DNA of 64,000 nucleotides from Chitinophaga fulva (GCF_012927205.1 NZ_JABBGC010000001.1:3348810-3412809), one strand, 5' to 3'; numbered from the stretch's first letter, positions 1-9,024 are shown. A program made the numbers and translations. The notes: generated by a model not told the origin, from the sequence alone.

Positions 1-1
1 A

Positions 2-55
2 TCAGATAAGGAGAAACTGAGCTCGAAGCGGGGAGCATTTTATTACAAGCTATAA
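2..55 (+). CDS. Possible C-terminal tail of an unidentified protein (truncated by window start)
   Basis: Frame 2 is open from the window start to a TAA at 53-55 and reads as 17 lysine/serine-rich residues ending in FYYKL. Two things support a real gene end: a 21-bp-stem terminator lies downstream at 146-193, and a copy of a repeat found at the 3' ends of two other genes here begins 15 bases after this stop. The fragment is too short to identify. Confidence 0.35.
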   Translation, partial: SDKEKLSSKRGAFYYKL

Positions 56-69
56 CCGCTGATAGACAG

Positions 70-102
70 GATTACTGCTGATCTTCCTGATTTTCGAAGA
101 TT
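70..102 (+). repeat. Gene-end repeat, copy C (diverged, 33 bp)
   Basis: By eye this matches 26 of 33 positions of the reverse complement of the copy at 9025-9071. It sits 15 bases after the putative stop at 55 and in the sense direction of that gene, the same placement as the other copies. Confidence 0.5.
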
Positions 103-145
103 GTTATATGTTGTAAACCAGATTCTTTCTTTTACTTAGATTGAT

Positions 146-193
146 AAAAATGGGACAGCCATTGATTTCTTTATCAATGGCTGTCCCATTTTT
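146..193. terminator. Bidirectional intrinsic terminator
   Basis: A perfect 21-bp inverted repeat (146-166 with 173-193) encloses the 6-base loop TTCTTT. It starts with A5 and ends with T5, so it can end transcription from both sides: a plus-strand gene to the left and the phosphatase gene on the minus strand. Confidence 0.9.
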
Positions 194-217
194 ATTAAAT
201 CCGGTTACATAAGCAAT

Positions 218-2092
218 TTATTTTGATCTTCGGGAGTCAGGGGAATCAGCGGTAATCATGTCCATCACAGTCAATATCTTCTTAAAGATTTCATTGTTCT
301 CATACACGCCCTGGAACTCCTGGCTGTTGGGGCCGTAGGCAAAGACCATTACGGGAATGCCAGTATGGTCATTGGTTGCAAAATGGCCGCGCAATGTGCC
401 ATTGGCAATGCTGCCATCCATCAGGGCGAGGCCGCCGGTTTCGTGGTCCGCGGTAACAATGATGGTGGTCTGTTTGTCTTTATCCGCAAAGCGCAGGGCT
501 TCTCCGATCGTGTCGTCGAAGTCCAGCATTTCCCGCACGAGGTAATCGAGATCGTTATGATGACCGCCATGGTCTATACGGGAGCCTTCTACCATCAGGA
601 AGAAACCTTTGCCGGAAGCGTTGAGTTGCTGCAACGCCTTTTTAAGGGCGTCTTTAAGATAGGAGCCACGGCCGTCGCGCATGGAAGTAACGGTTTTGTC
701 AGAAAGGATAACGAGGGTACGGCCTTGTGTGGTGGCGTCCCAGGCATTGAGATCATCATAGAAACGAATGCCGGACTGGGCAAGTGTTTGACGCAGGTCT
801 CCCTTTACATCGCGGGCAAAATCTTCCTTGCCGCCGCCAACAGCCAGCTGCAGTTTGCTGTTGATCAGCTGTTGATGGAGGATTTGCGTGTTGTCGCGGT
901 CAGGCGTGTGACCGTAGAAGCCGGCGGGCGTGGCGCCCGTAATTTCTTCCGTCACGATCACGCCGCTGGGAATGCCTTTGGCAGCCAGTAGCTCAGGCAA
1001 TACCGGAATAGCATGGTACGTATTGTCCATCCCTATTTCCCGGTTGTTGGTTTTAGAGCCGGAGCTCAGGGCGGTGGCGCCTGCGGCGGAATCAGTATGA
1101 TAGTTATCGGTGGAAGCCGTTTTGGACAGGCCCAGATGCCGCATCCGGAACAGGTTCAGATCACCTTTATTGGCGGTATAGCCGGCAAACATCTCCGCCA
1201 GACCGGTACCGTCGCCGATGAAGAGGATGACGTTTTTGGATTTCACGCGGGTGGCGTCAGAGGCATAGGTAGGTGTATATACCGGGTGTACGGGCAGATT
1301 GCCGGTGCTGGTGTTAGCCGTGTTTTTAAGCACGTCTGCCAGTTCTTCGGGATAGTCTGTGCCAATCACATCGGCGCCCAGGTCCATCAGTTTGTAATAG
1401 CATGTTTTGGCGGAAGGGGCGCCCCAGAAGCGGAAAGGAAAGCCCTGCTGGTGCACTTTGGAGATCACGCCTTTTACTTTTTCCAGTTCTGCCGGCAGGA
1501 AAGTGCCTTTGCCATTCCATTTGCTGAACAGGTGGAAGTCGGTGCTGACCAGTGCCACGCGCTGTTTTACGGCAGCAGGGTAGGTGCTGTCCGGACGGCC
1601 GTCGAAGAAAAAGAGTTTATCGAAATCTGACCAGGCGCCTACTGGTGGAATGTTTCCGGAAAGGATCACCTGTACCGCGTTGGGGTTTACCGACGGATCA
1701 AAGTACTGGCGATAAGGGAGCAACAGTGTCTGCAAGGCCTGCAAGGTAGGCACGCCGGCAGTTTTGATGTCTACCAGCAACCGCAGGGGAGTGCCGTCTG
1801 CATAGGCTTTGCCGTCGTTCAGGGCAAACTGCCGGATGACCGGCTCCAGGTACAGTGTTTTGAAAGTCCGGTTGGACTTGATATCCCGGGTGTCGTGGGC
1901 CACATATAATTCACCGTCTTTCAGGTGGATGTCTGCCTCTATGTAACCAAACTGCAGGGCTGCGGCCTGATAGAAAGGTGTTTTGCGTTCGTAGTCGTTA
2001 TGGGAATGGGCGTTAGCCAGGGTGTAGGTTTTCGTTTGGGCGTAGGTGTTAACCGACAACCACGCGCTGCATAAGAGAATGATTTTTTTCAA
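218..2092 (-). CDS. Secreted PLC/GDPD-like phosphodiesterase fused to alkaline phosphatase
   Basis: This 624-residue protein has a signal peptide at about 1-18. Residues 25-255 resemble PLC-like/glycerophosphodiester phosphodiesterases, with the pattern NAHSHNDY (27-34), EADIHL (52-57) and VAHD (64-67). From about residue 285 it is an alkaline phosphatase: metal-binding FIGDGTG (291-297), nucleophile serine in TDSAAGAT (Ser335), and later IDHGGHHND and TADHETGG metal ligands. The likely role is periplasmic release of phosphate from phosphodiesters and then from the resulting monoesters, which is inferred from the domain order. The last 15 or so residues are encoded by a dispersed repeat (225-271), so the original stop may have lain earlier or been lost. 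The two domain calls are firm; the substrate is unknown. Confidence 0.88.
   Translation of the reverse strand: MKKIILLCSAWLSVNTYAQTKTYTLANAHSHNDYERKTPFYQAAALQFGYIEADIHLKDGELYVAHDTRDIKSNRTFKTLYLEPVIRQFALNDGKAYADGTPLRLLVDIKTAGVPTLQALQTLLLPYRQYFDPSVNPNAVQVILSGNIPPVGAWSDFDKLFFFDGRPDSTYPAAVKQRVALVSTDFHLFSKWNGKGTFLPAELEKVKGVISKVHQQGFPFRFWGAPSAKTCYYKLMDLGADVIGTDYPEELADVLKNTANTSTGNLPVHPVYTPTYASDATRVKSKNVILFIGDGTGLAEMFAGYTANKGDLNLFRMRHLGLSKTASTDNYHTDSAAGATALSSGSKTNNREIGMDNTYHAIPVLPELLAAKGIPSGVIVTEEITGATPAGFYGHTPDRDNTQILHQQLINSKLQLAVGGGKEDFARDVKGDLRQTLAQSGIRFYDDLNAWDATTQGRTLVILSDKTVTSMRDGRGSYLKDALKKALQQLNASGKGFFLMVEGSRIDHGGHHNDLDYLVREMLDFDDTIGEALRFADKDKQTTIIVTADHETGGLALMDGSIANGTLRGHFATNDHTGIPVMVFAYGPNSQEFQGVYENNEIFKKILTVMDMITADSPDSRRSK
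225..271 (-). repeat. Gene-end repeat, copy A (47 bp, inside the phosphatase 3' end)
   Basis: This copy is identical at 40 of 47 positions to 9025-9071 by direct comparison. It forms about codons 608-622 of the phosphatase-fusion gene, in the same orientation relative to transcription as the other copies. Confidence 0.75.
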
Positions 2093-2246
2093 TTGTCTGG
2101 ATTTTAACGGCTTAACTATGAAAAGGAAGGGGCAAAGGTAGTCGCTGGAAGGGTTCCTGTAGGGCCCCCTGTTTTATGTTTATGTTAATTGTCCACCTTA
2201 AATCCCTGTAGAAAATCGATTTAGGAGCCAGGGGTAAAAAAACAGG

Positions 2247-2792
2247 CTATAGGGTAGGCCAGTTTTGTACCAGTTCTTTCAGCAGCCGCTGGCCTTCCAG
2301 CCATTCTCCGAGGTTGGAGCTGGCGTTGATATGCCCTTTGGGGCCGGCATTGACAAACCTGCTGCCCCACTGTGAAGCGAGGAAAGAAGCACGGGTAATA
2401 CCGCAATAGTCGTCATTGGTGCTGGCTACCACAATACTGCGGAAGGGCAATTCCTGTAAAGGGATAGGGGCGAAACCAGTGGCTTCGGATGGGAAACCCG
2501 GCCTCTCTGCATCGGCAGGGGCTACCAGCAAAGCACCGGTGATGTGCAACCGCGTTTGTACCGCCCAGTGCGCCAGGGCTATGCAGGCAAGACTGTGCGC
2601 GGCAATAACTACCTGGGGACCGGCTTCTGCCACCGCTGCTTCAATGGCCGCCACCCAGTCTGTACAAACAGGACGGTCCCAGGAATGCTGCTCTATCCGC
2701 CGGGTGCCGGGTATGGAATGCTCCCAGAGGGTCTGCCAGTGCAACGGGCCGGAACTGCCCAGCCCGGGAGCAGTCAATACTTTTATTTCCAT
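2247..2792 (-). CDS. RBBP9/YdeN family alpha/beta hydrolase
   Basis: This 181-residue cytosolic protein has the length and motifs of the RBBP9/YdeN serine hydrolase family: an N-terminal GLGSSGPLHW segment, a nucleophile in AAHSLAC (Ser67), an acid in TNDDYC (about Asp127/128) and a histidine in GHINASSNLGEW (His154). Members are small esterase-like enzymes, and the physiological substrate is generally unknown. It lies 66 bp downstream of a possible 42-residue membrane peptide on the same strand and may share its promoter at 3058-3088. No signal peptide is visible. Confidence 0.87.
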   Translation of the reverse strand: MEIKVLTAPGLGSSGPLHWQTLWEHSIPGTRRIEQHSWDRPVCTDWVAAIEAAVAEAGPQVVIAAHSLACIALAHWAVQTRLHITGALLVAPADAERPGFPSEATGFAPIPLQELPFRSIVVASTNDDYCGITRASFLASQWGSRFVNAGPKGHINASSNLGEWLEGQRLLKELVQNWPTL

Positions 2793-2858
2793 GCCAAAAC
2801 GGTTGTGAAGTGTTTAAGTTGGTTGCTGAAGATAGCGCTTTTGCATGATTTCCGGAAA

Positions 2859-2987
2859 TCACCTCCTGAAAACCAGTGACAGCATGCGTATGGCCACGAC
2901 GATTACTATCCCCCCCAAAAAAAGAAAAAAGGTCGAAAGAATTCGACCTTTATCGCTAAAATTCCACGTTATGGCACTCAGGTCCAT
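2859..2987 (-). CDS. Possible 42-residue single-pass membrane peptide
   Basis: An ATG at 2985-2987 opens a 42-codon frame ending in TGA at 2859-2861. The product has a polar N-terminus (MDLSAITWNFSDKGR), then a strongly hydrophobic stretch at about 16-33, and a basic end (VFRR), which is the layout of a small membrane protein. A good promoter lies 70 bp upstream and the RBBP9-like hydrolase starts 66 bp downstream. Against it, the frame runs straight through a terminator-like hairpin and T-tract (2921-2951), and much of the hydrophobicity comes from the T6CT7G7 run. It may instead be untranslated RNA. Confidence 0.4.
   Translation of the reverse strand: MDLSAITWNFSDKGRILSTFFLFLGGIVIVVAIRMLSLVFRR
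2917..2951 (-). terminator. Intrinsic terminator-like hairpin on the minus strand
   Basis: A 10-bp stem (2928-2937 with 2942-2951) has a 4-base loop. On the minus strand it is followed by T6CT7, a strong intrinsic-terminator pattern. With the promoter at 3058-3088 it would define an RNA of about 130 nt. It lies inside the possible small ORF at 2859-2987. Confidence 0.6.
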
Positions 2988-3057
2988 AAAAAGTTGAATC
3001 AGTTATCTTCCGGCGAAACCGGGATATATATAATTGATTAAAAGCTTTTACCGGGTA

Positions 3058-3088
3058 CAAAAGTAGGTCATGCTAAATCTATTGTCAA
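3058..3088 (-). promoter_or_regulatory. Bacteroidota-type promoter (TTG-N20-TACTTTTG)
   Basis: On the minus strand TTG (3086-3088) is followed, after exactly 20 bases, by TACTTTTG (3058-3065), a full match to the Bacteroidota consensus TTG-N19/20-TAnnTTTG. Transcription would start near 3050 and run towards the possible small ORF and the hydrolase. Confidence 0.65.
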
Positions 3089-3215
3089 GTATTTAGCAGA
3101 TATTATTTTGTTAAAAGATGAATGAGTCTTGTTAACAATATATGCGGATAATTTAATACGATTGTATTACCCTTTTACAGGGATAATCTGTATTTTTTAG
3201 CCCTAATTCCATGTG

Positions 3216-4022
3216 ATGATAAAACAATTCCTCGCGGTAGTATCCGGCTGCATGCTGGCTGCCCTCGCCGCCAGCGCTCAACAGGACCGCCGCCAGCCGG
3301 TGGTGACGCTGGATTACCACTACAACTACGAACACAAAAAAGATAAAGCCGGCAATACCATCCGCTGGCACTATATCTGGGACGAAAATGATAGTGGCGG
3401 CCTGTCCATATGGGGCCATATCTTCGACTCACTCGGCATCCGCCGCGATACCCTCCACGAAGCGCCTACAGCAGCCAATCTCCGGGGATCAGATATCTAT
3501 ATGATCATTGACCCCGATACGGATAAAGAATCGCCCGCACCCAATTATATGGATCCGGCAGCAGCTAAAGTTATCTACAACTGGGTGAAAGCAGGCGGCG
3601 TCCTGGTGCTGTTACAAAACGATTCGCTCAATGCGGAGTTTGATCACTTCAACCAGCTCAGCGACCAGTTCGGGATTCACTTTAATGGCGACAGCCGTAA
3701 CCGCGTACAGGGCCGTAACTGGGAACAGGGCGCATTTGTATTGCCACAAGATCATGAGATCTTCCCCGGAGTAGGGAAAGTATACATTAAGGAATTATCT
3801 ACGCTTACGCTGAAAGCACCTGCTAAAGCAGTTTTTAAGGATAATGGCTTTAACATCATGGCAGTGGCCAAAGTAGGGAAGGGGACTGTCTTCGCTGTCG
3901 GTGATCCCTGGTTCTACAACGAGTATGTAGATGGGAAAAGGCTGCCAGCTGAATACCGCAATTATGAGGCAGCGGCAGCACTCACTGCCTGGCTCAAAAA
4001 ACAGATACCGGCAAAACGTTAA
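3216..4022 (+). CDS. Secreted DUF4350 / glutamine-amidotransferase-like protein
   Basis: The product is 268 residues from the ATG at 3216; a GTG three bases earlier is less likely. It has a cleavable signal peptide ([20 protein letters not shown]). The body resembles DUF4350/GATase1-like domains: a segment reading [15 protein letters not shown], then a hydrophobic strand in [10 protein letters not shown], and a late [18 protein letters not shown] segment. In Bacteroidota such domains often accompany family 88 unsaturated glucuronyl or rhamnogalacturonyl hydrolases, but no such enzyme is adjacent here. Its stop overlaps the convergent queG stop by 4 bases. The function is unknown. Confidence 0.7.
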   Translation: MIKQFLAVVSGCMLAALAASAQQDRRQPVVTLDYHYNYEHKKDKAGNTIRWHYIWDENDSGGLSIWGHIFDSLGIRRDTLHEAPTAANLRGSDIYMIIDPDTDKESPAPNYMDPAAAKVIYNWVKAGGVLVLLQNDSLNAEFDHFNQLSDQFGIHFNGDSRNRVQGRNWEQGAFVLPQDHEIFPGVGKVYIKELSTLTLKAPAKAVFKDNGFNIMAVAKVGKGTVFAVGDPWFYNEYVDGKRLPAEYRNYEAAAALTAWLKKQIPAKR

Positions 4023-4939
4023 GGTTTGGTGTTCAGAAAATGAAGGTTCCTGCGGATACCGGCATACTTACTGCGTTTTAAGGGGGAGTGCCGGAAAATT
4101 TCCCGGAAAGCCTCTTCTGTCATATCTTCCCAGTCCTGTGTGCTGAAATTGAGGATCGCCGGTACAGGCGTAAATTCCGCCTCGGAATGAGCCTTGGAGA
4201 AACGGTTCCAGGGACAAACATCCTGGCAGGTGTCGCACCCAAACATCCAGCCGTCAAACTGGCCCTGCATCTTTTCGGGGATCAGCTGCTCTTTCAGCTC
4301 TATCGTAAAATAAGAAATACAACGACTGCCATCCACCACGCCGGGCGCTACCAGCGCCCCGGTGGGACAGGCATCCAGGCAACGGGTGCAGGTGCCGCAG
4401 TAATCACCGACGGGACTGTCATATTCCAGCGGTATGTCCGTGATCAGTGTGGCGATAAAAAAGAAAGAGCCTGCCTGTTTGTGGATGAGGTTACCGTTCT
4501 TGCCAATCCAGCCAAGGCCGCTACGGCGGGCCCAGCTGCGTTCCAGCACCGGAGCGGAGTCTACAAACCCGCGTCCCTGCACCGGCCCGATATGTTCCTG
4601 CATCCGCAACAACATGGTTTTGAGCCTCGCCCGGATCACTTCGTGGTAGTCCTGTCCATAGGCATACTTGGAAATTTGAGGCGCGTCCGGCCGCTGCCGT
4701 TCGGACGGGAAATAGTTAAATAACAGCGTGATCACTGACTGAGCACCTTCTACCAGCTTACGGGGGTCTATCCGCTTGTCGAAATGATTCTCCATATACT
4801 GCATGTTGCCATGCATTCCCTTATTGAGCCAACGCTCCAGCCGTCGGGCATCATCGTCCAACTGCTCCGCCTTTGCAATGCCGCAATGGTCGAATCCCAG
4901 TTCAGCCGCCAGCTGTTTAATATATAAGGTATTGTTCAT
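4019..4939 (-). CDS. queG: Epoxyqueuosine reductase QueG
   Basis: This enzyme catalyses the last step of queuosine tRNA modification, the cobalamin-dependent reduction of epoxyqueuosine in the tRNA anticodon. The start [17 protein letters not shown] at 4939 is preferred over an in-frame ATG 36 bases upstream because it gives 306 residues, the family norm. An N-terminal DUF1730 domain is followed by two ferredoxin-like cysteine sets, [12 protein letters not shown] and [11 protein letters not shown], for two [4Fe-4S] clusters. The family's segment [11 protein letters not shown] is present. A TAATTTTG box (4945-4952) is so close to the ATG that the transcript could be nearly leaderless. Confidence 0.95.
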   Translation of the reverse strand: MNNTLYIKQLAAELGFDHCGIAKAEQLDDDARRLERWLNKGMHGNMQYMENHFDKRIDPRKLVEGAQSVITLLFNYFPSERQRPDAPQISKYAYGQDYHEVIRARLKTMLLRMQEHIGPVQGRGFVDSAPVLERSWARRSGLGWIGKNGNLIHKQAGSFFFIATLITDIPLEYDSPVGDYCGTCTRCLDACPTGALVAPGVVDGSRCISYFTIELKEQLIPEKMQGQFDGWMFGCDTCQDVCPWNRFSKAHSEAEFTPVPAILNFSTQDWEDMTEEAFREIFRHSPLKRSKYAGIRRNLHFLNTKP

Positions 4940-5014
4940 TCCCGCAAAATTACGGATAACAAACACGCGATGCATAATTTCTATTATCTTCGTTTCTCAA
5001 TCCCCTATACCTAT

Positions 5015-7042
5015 ATGAACTGCAAGTCCGGTTTATTAACCTTTGTTCTGGGTTGTCTCTATGCCATAACAACCCTTGCGCAGGATGGCGCTAAAATTAA
5101 ATATGGTAAAGTTTCCAAAGAAGATTTTACAGTTGCCCCCGTCGCCGGCGATTCCGGAGCGCATGCTATCATCCTCTCCAGGATTGGCTCCTCCCGCTTT
5201 GAGTCTGATGGAAGCTGGTTCCGGATGGTGTATAAAATCCATGCCCGTATCAAAATCATCGACAAAAACGCTTACGACCTGGGCACAGTAAAAATAGGCC
5301 TGTATAAAGACGGCTCCGATGAGGAAAAAGTACAAAACCTGAAAGCAGCTGCCTACAACCTTGAAAATGAGGAAGTAGTGGAAACAAAAATGGACAGCAA
5401 AAATGTCTTTACGGATAAACAGGATAAAAACTTCGTCGTGAAAAAATTCGCGATTCCGGCCGTGAAAGAAGGTACTATTATCGAGTACACCTATACGATT
5501 TTGTCTCCCTACTACCATCGCCTGCGTTCCTGGGAGTTCCAGGGACCTTATCCTGTCCGCTACAGCGAATACAGTGTAGGTATCCCGGAGTATTTCGATT
5601 ATATCCAGATTCCCCAGGGATATGAGAAATTCGTGTTCTCCAAAGAGCAAAGCCGTACTACGCTTACTTTCCGCTCGGAAGCCAGTAATGGCTATGGCGG
5701 TGCCGCAGGCTCTCCCTCCCAGGTAACAACCGTCACGCCCAGCGTAATGATCTATAAATGGTACCTGCAAAATGTACCGGCTATGCGGGAGGAAGATTAC
5801 ATCACCACGACTGATAACTATATCAACAAGATAGAATTCCAGCTGGCTTCCATTAACTGGCCTAATACGCCTCCCAAACCGATAACAAACACCTGGCCTA
5901 AACTGATGGAGGAACTGATGAAAGATGAAAACTTCGGTTCGGCCCTGGGCAATAACAACGGCTTCCTGGGTGATGTGGTGGATGGTTTGGTGAAAGATGC
6001 CAAAACAGACGAGGAAAAAGCGAATGCGATCTATCACTGGGTAAGAAGCAATTTTACCTGTACCCAACATTCCGGCGTGGGAATTTCCAGGACATTGAAA
6101 ACCATTTTCAATAGCAAAAATGGTACAGTTCCGGAAGTAAATCTGCTACTGGTAGCGATGTTGAAAAAGGCAAAACTGGACGCTTACCCGGTTATCCTCA
6201 GCACCCGTGATAACGGTCATATCTATCCGTTCTATCCGCTGCTGTCCCGCTTTAATTACACCATCGCCGGTGTACGGCTCAACGATAAGTTTGTCAGCCT
6301 GGATGCCTCCGACCCGCTGCTGGGATTCGCCCGCCTTTCTCCCAACTGCTACAACGGGCCTGCCCGTATTGTGGATGAAGGCGCTTCCGGCGTATCTTTC
6401 GAAGCCGATTCCCTACGCGAACAAAAGTTCACCAGTGTGATGTTTGGCAAGCTGGAAAACGGCATGCTGGAAGGGTCTTTCCAGCAAAGGCCTACCTACT
6501 TTGAATCCTACAAAGTCCGCAAAACGGTAAAGGAAAAAAATCAGGATGAGTTCTTCGATAAGATACGTAAAGGTTTTATAGGTGAAGTGGAGCTGGCCAA
6601 CAAAGAGATCGAAGACCTGAAAACACTGGAGTCTCCTGTGTTGCTGAAGTTTGATTTCAAAATCAGGCTGGACAATGATCAACTGGTATATATCAACCCC
6701 ATGTTTACGGAAGCTAACCGTTCCAACATTTTCAAATCAGCGGAGCGCAAGTTCCCGGTTGAAATGGAATCAGTGTTTGACGAGATCTATTCTTTTAACA
6801 TGGAGGTGCCGGAAGGATATGAAGTGGATGAGCTCCCGAAACCGGCTATGGCAAATTACAACGAAGACGAGGGCGTTTTCCAGTACCTGATCCAGCAGCA
6901 GGACAACCACATTCAGCTGCGCTCCCGCGTGAAACTTAACAAAGCCAACTTTGCGCCGGAAGACTATCCGTCCCTGCGTGAATTTTTTGATCTGATCGTG
7001 AAAAAACAAGCCGAACAGATCGTCTTAAAAAAGAAAAAATAA
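5015..7042 (+). CDS. DUF3857 protein with degenerate transglutaminase domain
   Basis: The product is 675 residues from MNCKSGLLTFVLGCLYAI (ATG at 5015), which gives a proper signal peptide; an ATG 45 bases upstream does not. It has an N-terminal DUF3857 beta-domain, a central transglutaminase-like fold and a C-terminal DUF3858-like region. The transglutaminase core is degenerate: the usual cysteine position reads NGTVPEVNLLLVAML, and the following histidine position reads FNYTIAG, leaving only the aspartate (LDASDP). It lies 4 bp upstream of a paralogue that keeps Cys and His, so the two probably form an operon and may act together at the periplasm or cell surface. The role is unknown. Confidence 0.87.
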   Translation: MNCKSGLLTFVLGCLYAITTLAQDGAKIKYGKVSKEDFTVAPVAGDSGAHAIILSRIGSSRFESDGSWFRMVYKIHARIKIIDKNAYDLGTVKIGLYKDGSDEEKVQNLKAAAYNLENEEVVETKMDSKNVFTDKQDKNFVVKKFAIPAVKEGTIIEYTYTILSPYYHRLRSWEFQGPYPVRYSEYSVGIPEYFDYIQIPQGYEKFVFSKEQSRTTLTFRSEASNGYGGAAGSPSQVTTVTPSVMIYKWYLQNVPAMREEDYITTTDNYINKIEFQLASINWPNTPPKPITNTWPKLMEELMKDENFGSALGNNNGFLGDVVDGLVKDAKTDEEKANAIYHWVRSNFTCTQHSGVGISRTLKTIFNSKNGTVPEVNLLLVAMLKKAKLDAYPVILSTRDNGHIYPFYPLLSRFNYTIAGVRLNDKFVSLDASDPLLGFARLSPNCYNGPARIVDEGASGVSFEADSLREQKFTSVMFGKLENGMLEGSFQQRPTYFESYKVRKTVKEKNQDEFFDKIRKGFIGEVELANKEIEDLKTLESPVLLKFDFKIRLDNDQLVYINPMFTEANRSNIFKSAERKFPVEMESVFDEIYSFNMEVPEGYEVDELPKPAMANYNEDEGVFQYLIQQQDNHIQLRSRVKLNKANFAPEDYPSLREFFDLIVKKQAEQIVLKKKK

Positions 7043-7046
7043 CCCC

Positions 7047-8948
7047 ATGTATAAATTATTGTCATCCCTTGCGGCCGCATTGTTATGCTGTACCAGGCTG
7101 ATGGCCGGTGATCCGGTATATCCTGTAAAGGCCATCCCGGACTCTATGAAGGAAAATGCCCACCTGGTAAAACGGTTCGAGGAAATTGTCCAGACCATTT
7201 CCGGTCCGAAGGAAGTGAATGTGGTTACCCGCTATGTGCTCACCGTGCTCGACGAAGAAGGGGCAGAGGCTACTACGCTGGTACAACACTATAACAAACA
7301 GATAGAGGTAAGGTCCATCAGCGGCGCATTGTACGATGCTGACGGTAAACTGGTGAAAAGACTGAAACAGTCAGATATTAAAGATCTGAGCATGGATGGT
7401 GATGGCAGCCTGATGACCGACACCCGCTACAAAGTACACCGGTTCTATCATAACATTTACCCCTACACGGTGGAATATGAAGTGGAAGAACGGATAAACA
7501 ATACCTATAATCTCCGCTCCTGGGCGCCGCAGTCTGAAAGCGACTGTACGGTGGAATCATCACGGTTTGTAGTGGTAACGCCGGCGGATTATAAACTGCG
7601 TTACCTTGCCTCCCGTGTCAGCGATAAACCGGCTGTGACGGAAAAAGGGAAACTGGTATATACCTGGGAAGTGAAAAATATTCCTGCTTTAACAGAGGAA
7701 TCTTATGCGAGAGAGTTTGTAGAACTGAATGCCAATGTGCTATTATCGCCTTCTGCTTTTAAGATCGATGATTATGAAGGCAACGGTACCACCTGGGAGG
7801 GACTGGGCAAATTCGGTTATACCATCAATGCCGGTAGGGATGAACTTCCGGATAATATCAAACAGAAGGTACAGGAACTGATAGCCGGTCAATCTTCCAA
7901 AACACAGAAGATACAGACGTTGTATAAATGGTTGCAGCAAAACTACCGTTATATCAGTATTCAGCTGGGCATCGGCGGATTACAGACCTTTGATGCCAAA
8001 ACCGTTGCAGCAAAAGGTTACGGAGATTGTAAAGCGTTGTCCAATTACATGATGGCGCTGTTGAAGGAAGCAGGTATTAAATCTTACTGTGCCTGGGTAA
8101 AAGCAAAAGAAGGCGAGAAATATCTCAATGAACAATTTCCGGATGACGACTTCAATCACGTGATCCTGTGTGTGCCGGATAAAGATACCACCTGGCTGGA
8201 ATGTACCAGCAATACGCTTCCTGCAGGGTACCTGGGCGGTTTTACGTCTGACCGGGCGGTATTGCTGCTTACAGAAGAAGGTGGAAAACTGGTGCACACG
8301 CCTGCATTGGGTATGAAAGATAACCGGCAGGTACGTACTGTTAATGCGGTGATGCAGGACAACGGCAACCTGAAAGTGTCAGCCGTTACAATGCGCAGCG
8401 GTGAGGAGCAGGAAACGCTGCATGACGCGCTGCATGTGCTCAGCAAAGAAAAACAACTGGAGGTGATGCGCAAATCCCTTGAGCTGTCAAGCTATGATGT
8501 GGGTAAATTTGAATGCAGGGAGATACCTGCGGTTGTTCCCGAGATTGAAGAACAGTTGGACCTTAACTGCAACGCCTATGCAACGGTAACGGGCAAACGA
8601 ATTTTCATTGTGCCTAACATCCTGAACAGGGCAATACGTAAACTGGACCCTGATAGTAGCCGTCTCTCTGATGTAGTGCTGAAATTCGCGTTTGAACATA
8701 CCGATTCTGTCAGCATTACCGTGCCGGAAGGCTACAAAGCGGAATCGATGCCTGCGCCGGTTTCCCTGCAAACGAAATTCGGTAGTTACAGTGCCACCGC
8801 CACCATGAAAGGGAATACTATCACGTATATACGTAAACTGCAAAGGAAAGCCGGTACTTTCCCCGCTACTGACTACAACGAGTTTGCGAAGTTTTATACC
8901 ACTATCTATCGGGCAGACCGCAACCGGATGGTGCTGATAAAAGAATAA
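7047..8948 (+). CDS. DUF3857 / transglutaminase-like protein
   Basis: This 633-residue secreted protein has a signal peptide (MYKLLSSLAAALLCCTRLMA), an N-terminal DUF3857 domain (about 30-240), a transglutaminase-like core at about 270-400 and a C-terminal DUF3858-type beta-domain. It has the catalytic pattern missing from its upstream neighbour: cysteine in GYGDCKALSNYMMALL and histidine in DDFNHVILCV. It is cotranscribed with the preceding gene (4-bp gap) and followed by a strong terminator. The family may process or crosslink peptides or amides, but the substrate is not established. Confidence 0.9.
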   Translation: MYKLLSSLAAALLCCTRLMAGDPVYPVKAIPDSMKENAHLVKRFEEIVQTISGPKEVNVVTRYVLTVLDEEGAEATTLVQHYNKQIEVRSISGALYDADGKLVKRLKQSDIKDLSMDGDGSLMTDTRYKVHRFYHNIYPYTVEYEVEERINNTYNLRSWAPQSESDCTVESSRFVVVTPADYKLRYLASRVSDKPAVTEKGKLVYTWEVKNIPALTEESYAREFVELNANVLLSPSAFKIDDYEGNGTTWEGLGKFGYTINAGRDELPDNIKQKVQELIAGQSSKTQKIQTLYKWLQQNYRYISIQLGIGGLQTFDAKTVAAKGYGDCKALSNYMMALLKEAGIKSYCAWVKAKEGEKYLNEQFPDDDFNHVILCVPDKDTTWLECTSNTLPAGYLGGFTSDRAVLLLTEEGGKLVHTPALGMKDNRQVRTVNAVMQDNGNLKVSAVTMRSGEEQETLHDALHVLSKEKQLEVMRKSLELSSYDVGKFECREIPAVVPEIEEQLDLNCNAYATVTGKRIFIVPNILNRAIRKLDPDSSRLSDVVLKFAFEHTDSVSITVPEGYKAESMPAPVSLQTKFGSYSATATMKGNTITYIRKLQRKAGTFPATDYNEFAKFYTTIYRADRNRMVLIKE

Positions 8949-8961
8949 TGAAAGATTATAT

Positions 8962-9008
8962 AAAATCAAAAGCGTCTGACAATCCATTTGTCAGACGCTT
9001 TGATTTTT
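8962..9008. terminator. Bidirectional intrinsic terminator
   Basis: An 11-bp perfect stem (8971-8981 with 8989-8999) with a 7-base loop is extended by A/T-rich pairing with one bulge, flanked by AAAATCAAA on the left and TTTGATTTTT on the right. It separates the convergent DUF3857 and OmpA genes. Confidence 0.85.
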
Positions 9009-9024
9009 ATACAATCTTCGCACA

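Noticed and set aside
5036..6070. A 344-codon frame opposite the first DUF3857 gene
   Set aside because: Its sequence is hydrophobic and without motifs, and the plus-strand gene with signal peptide and DUF3857 domain is convincing.
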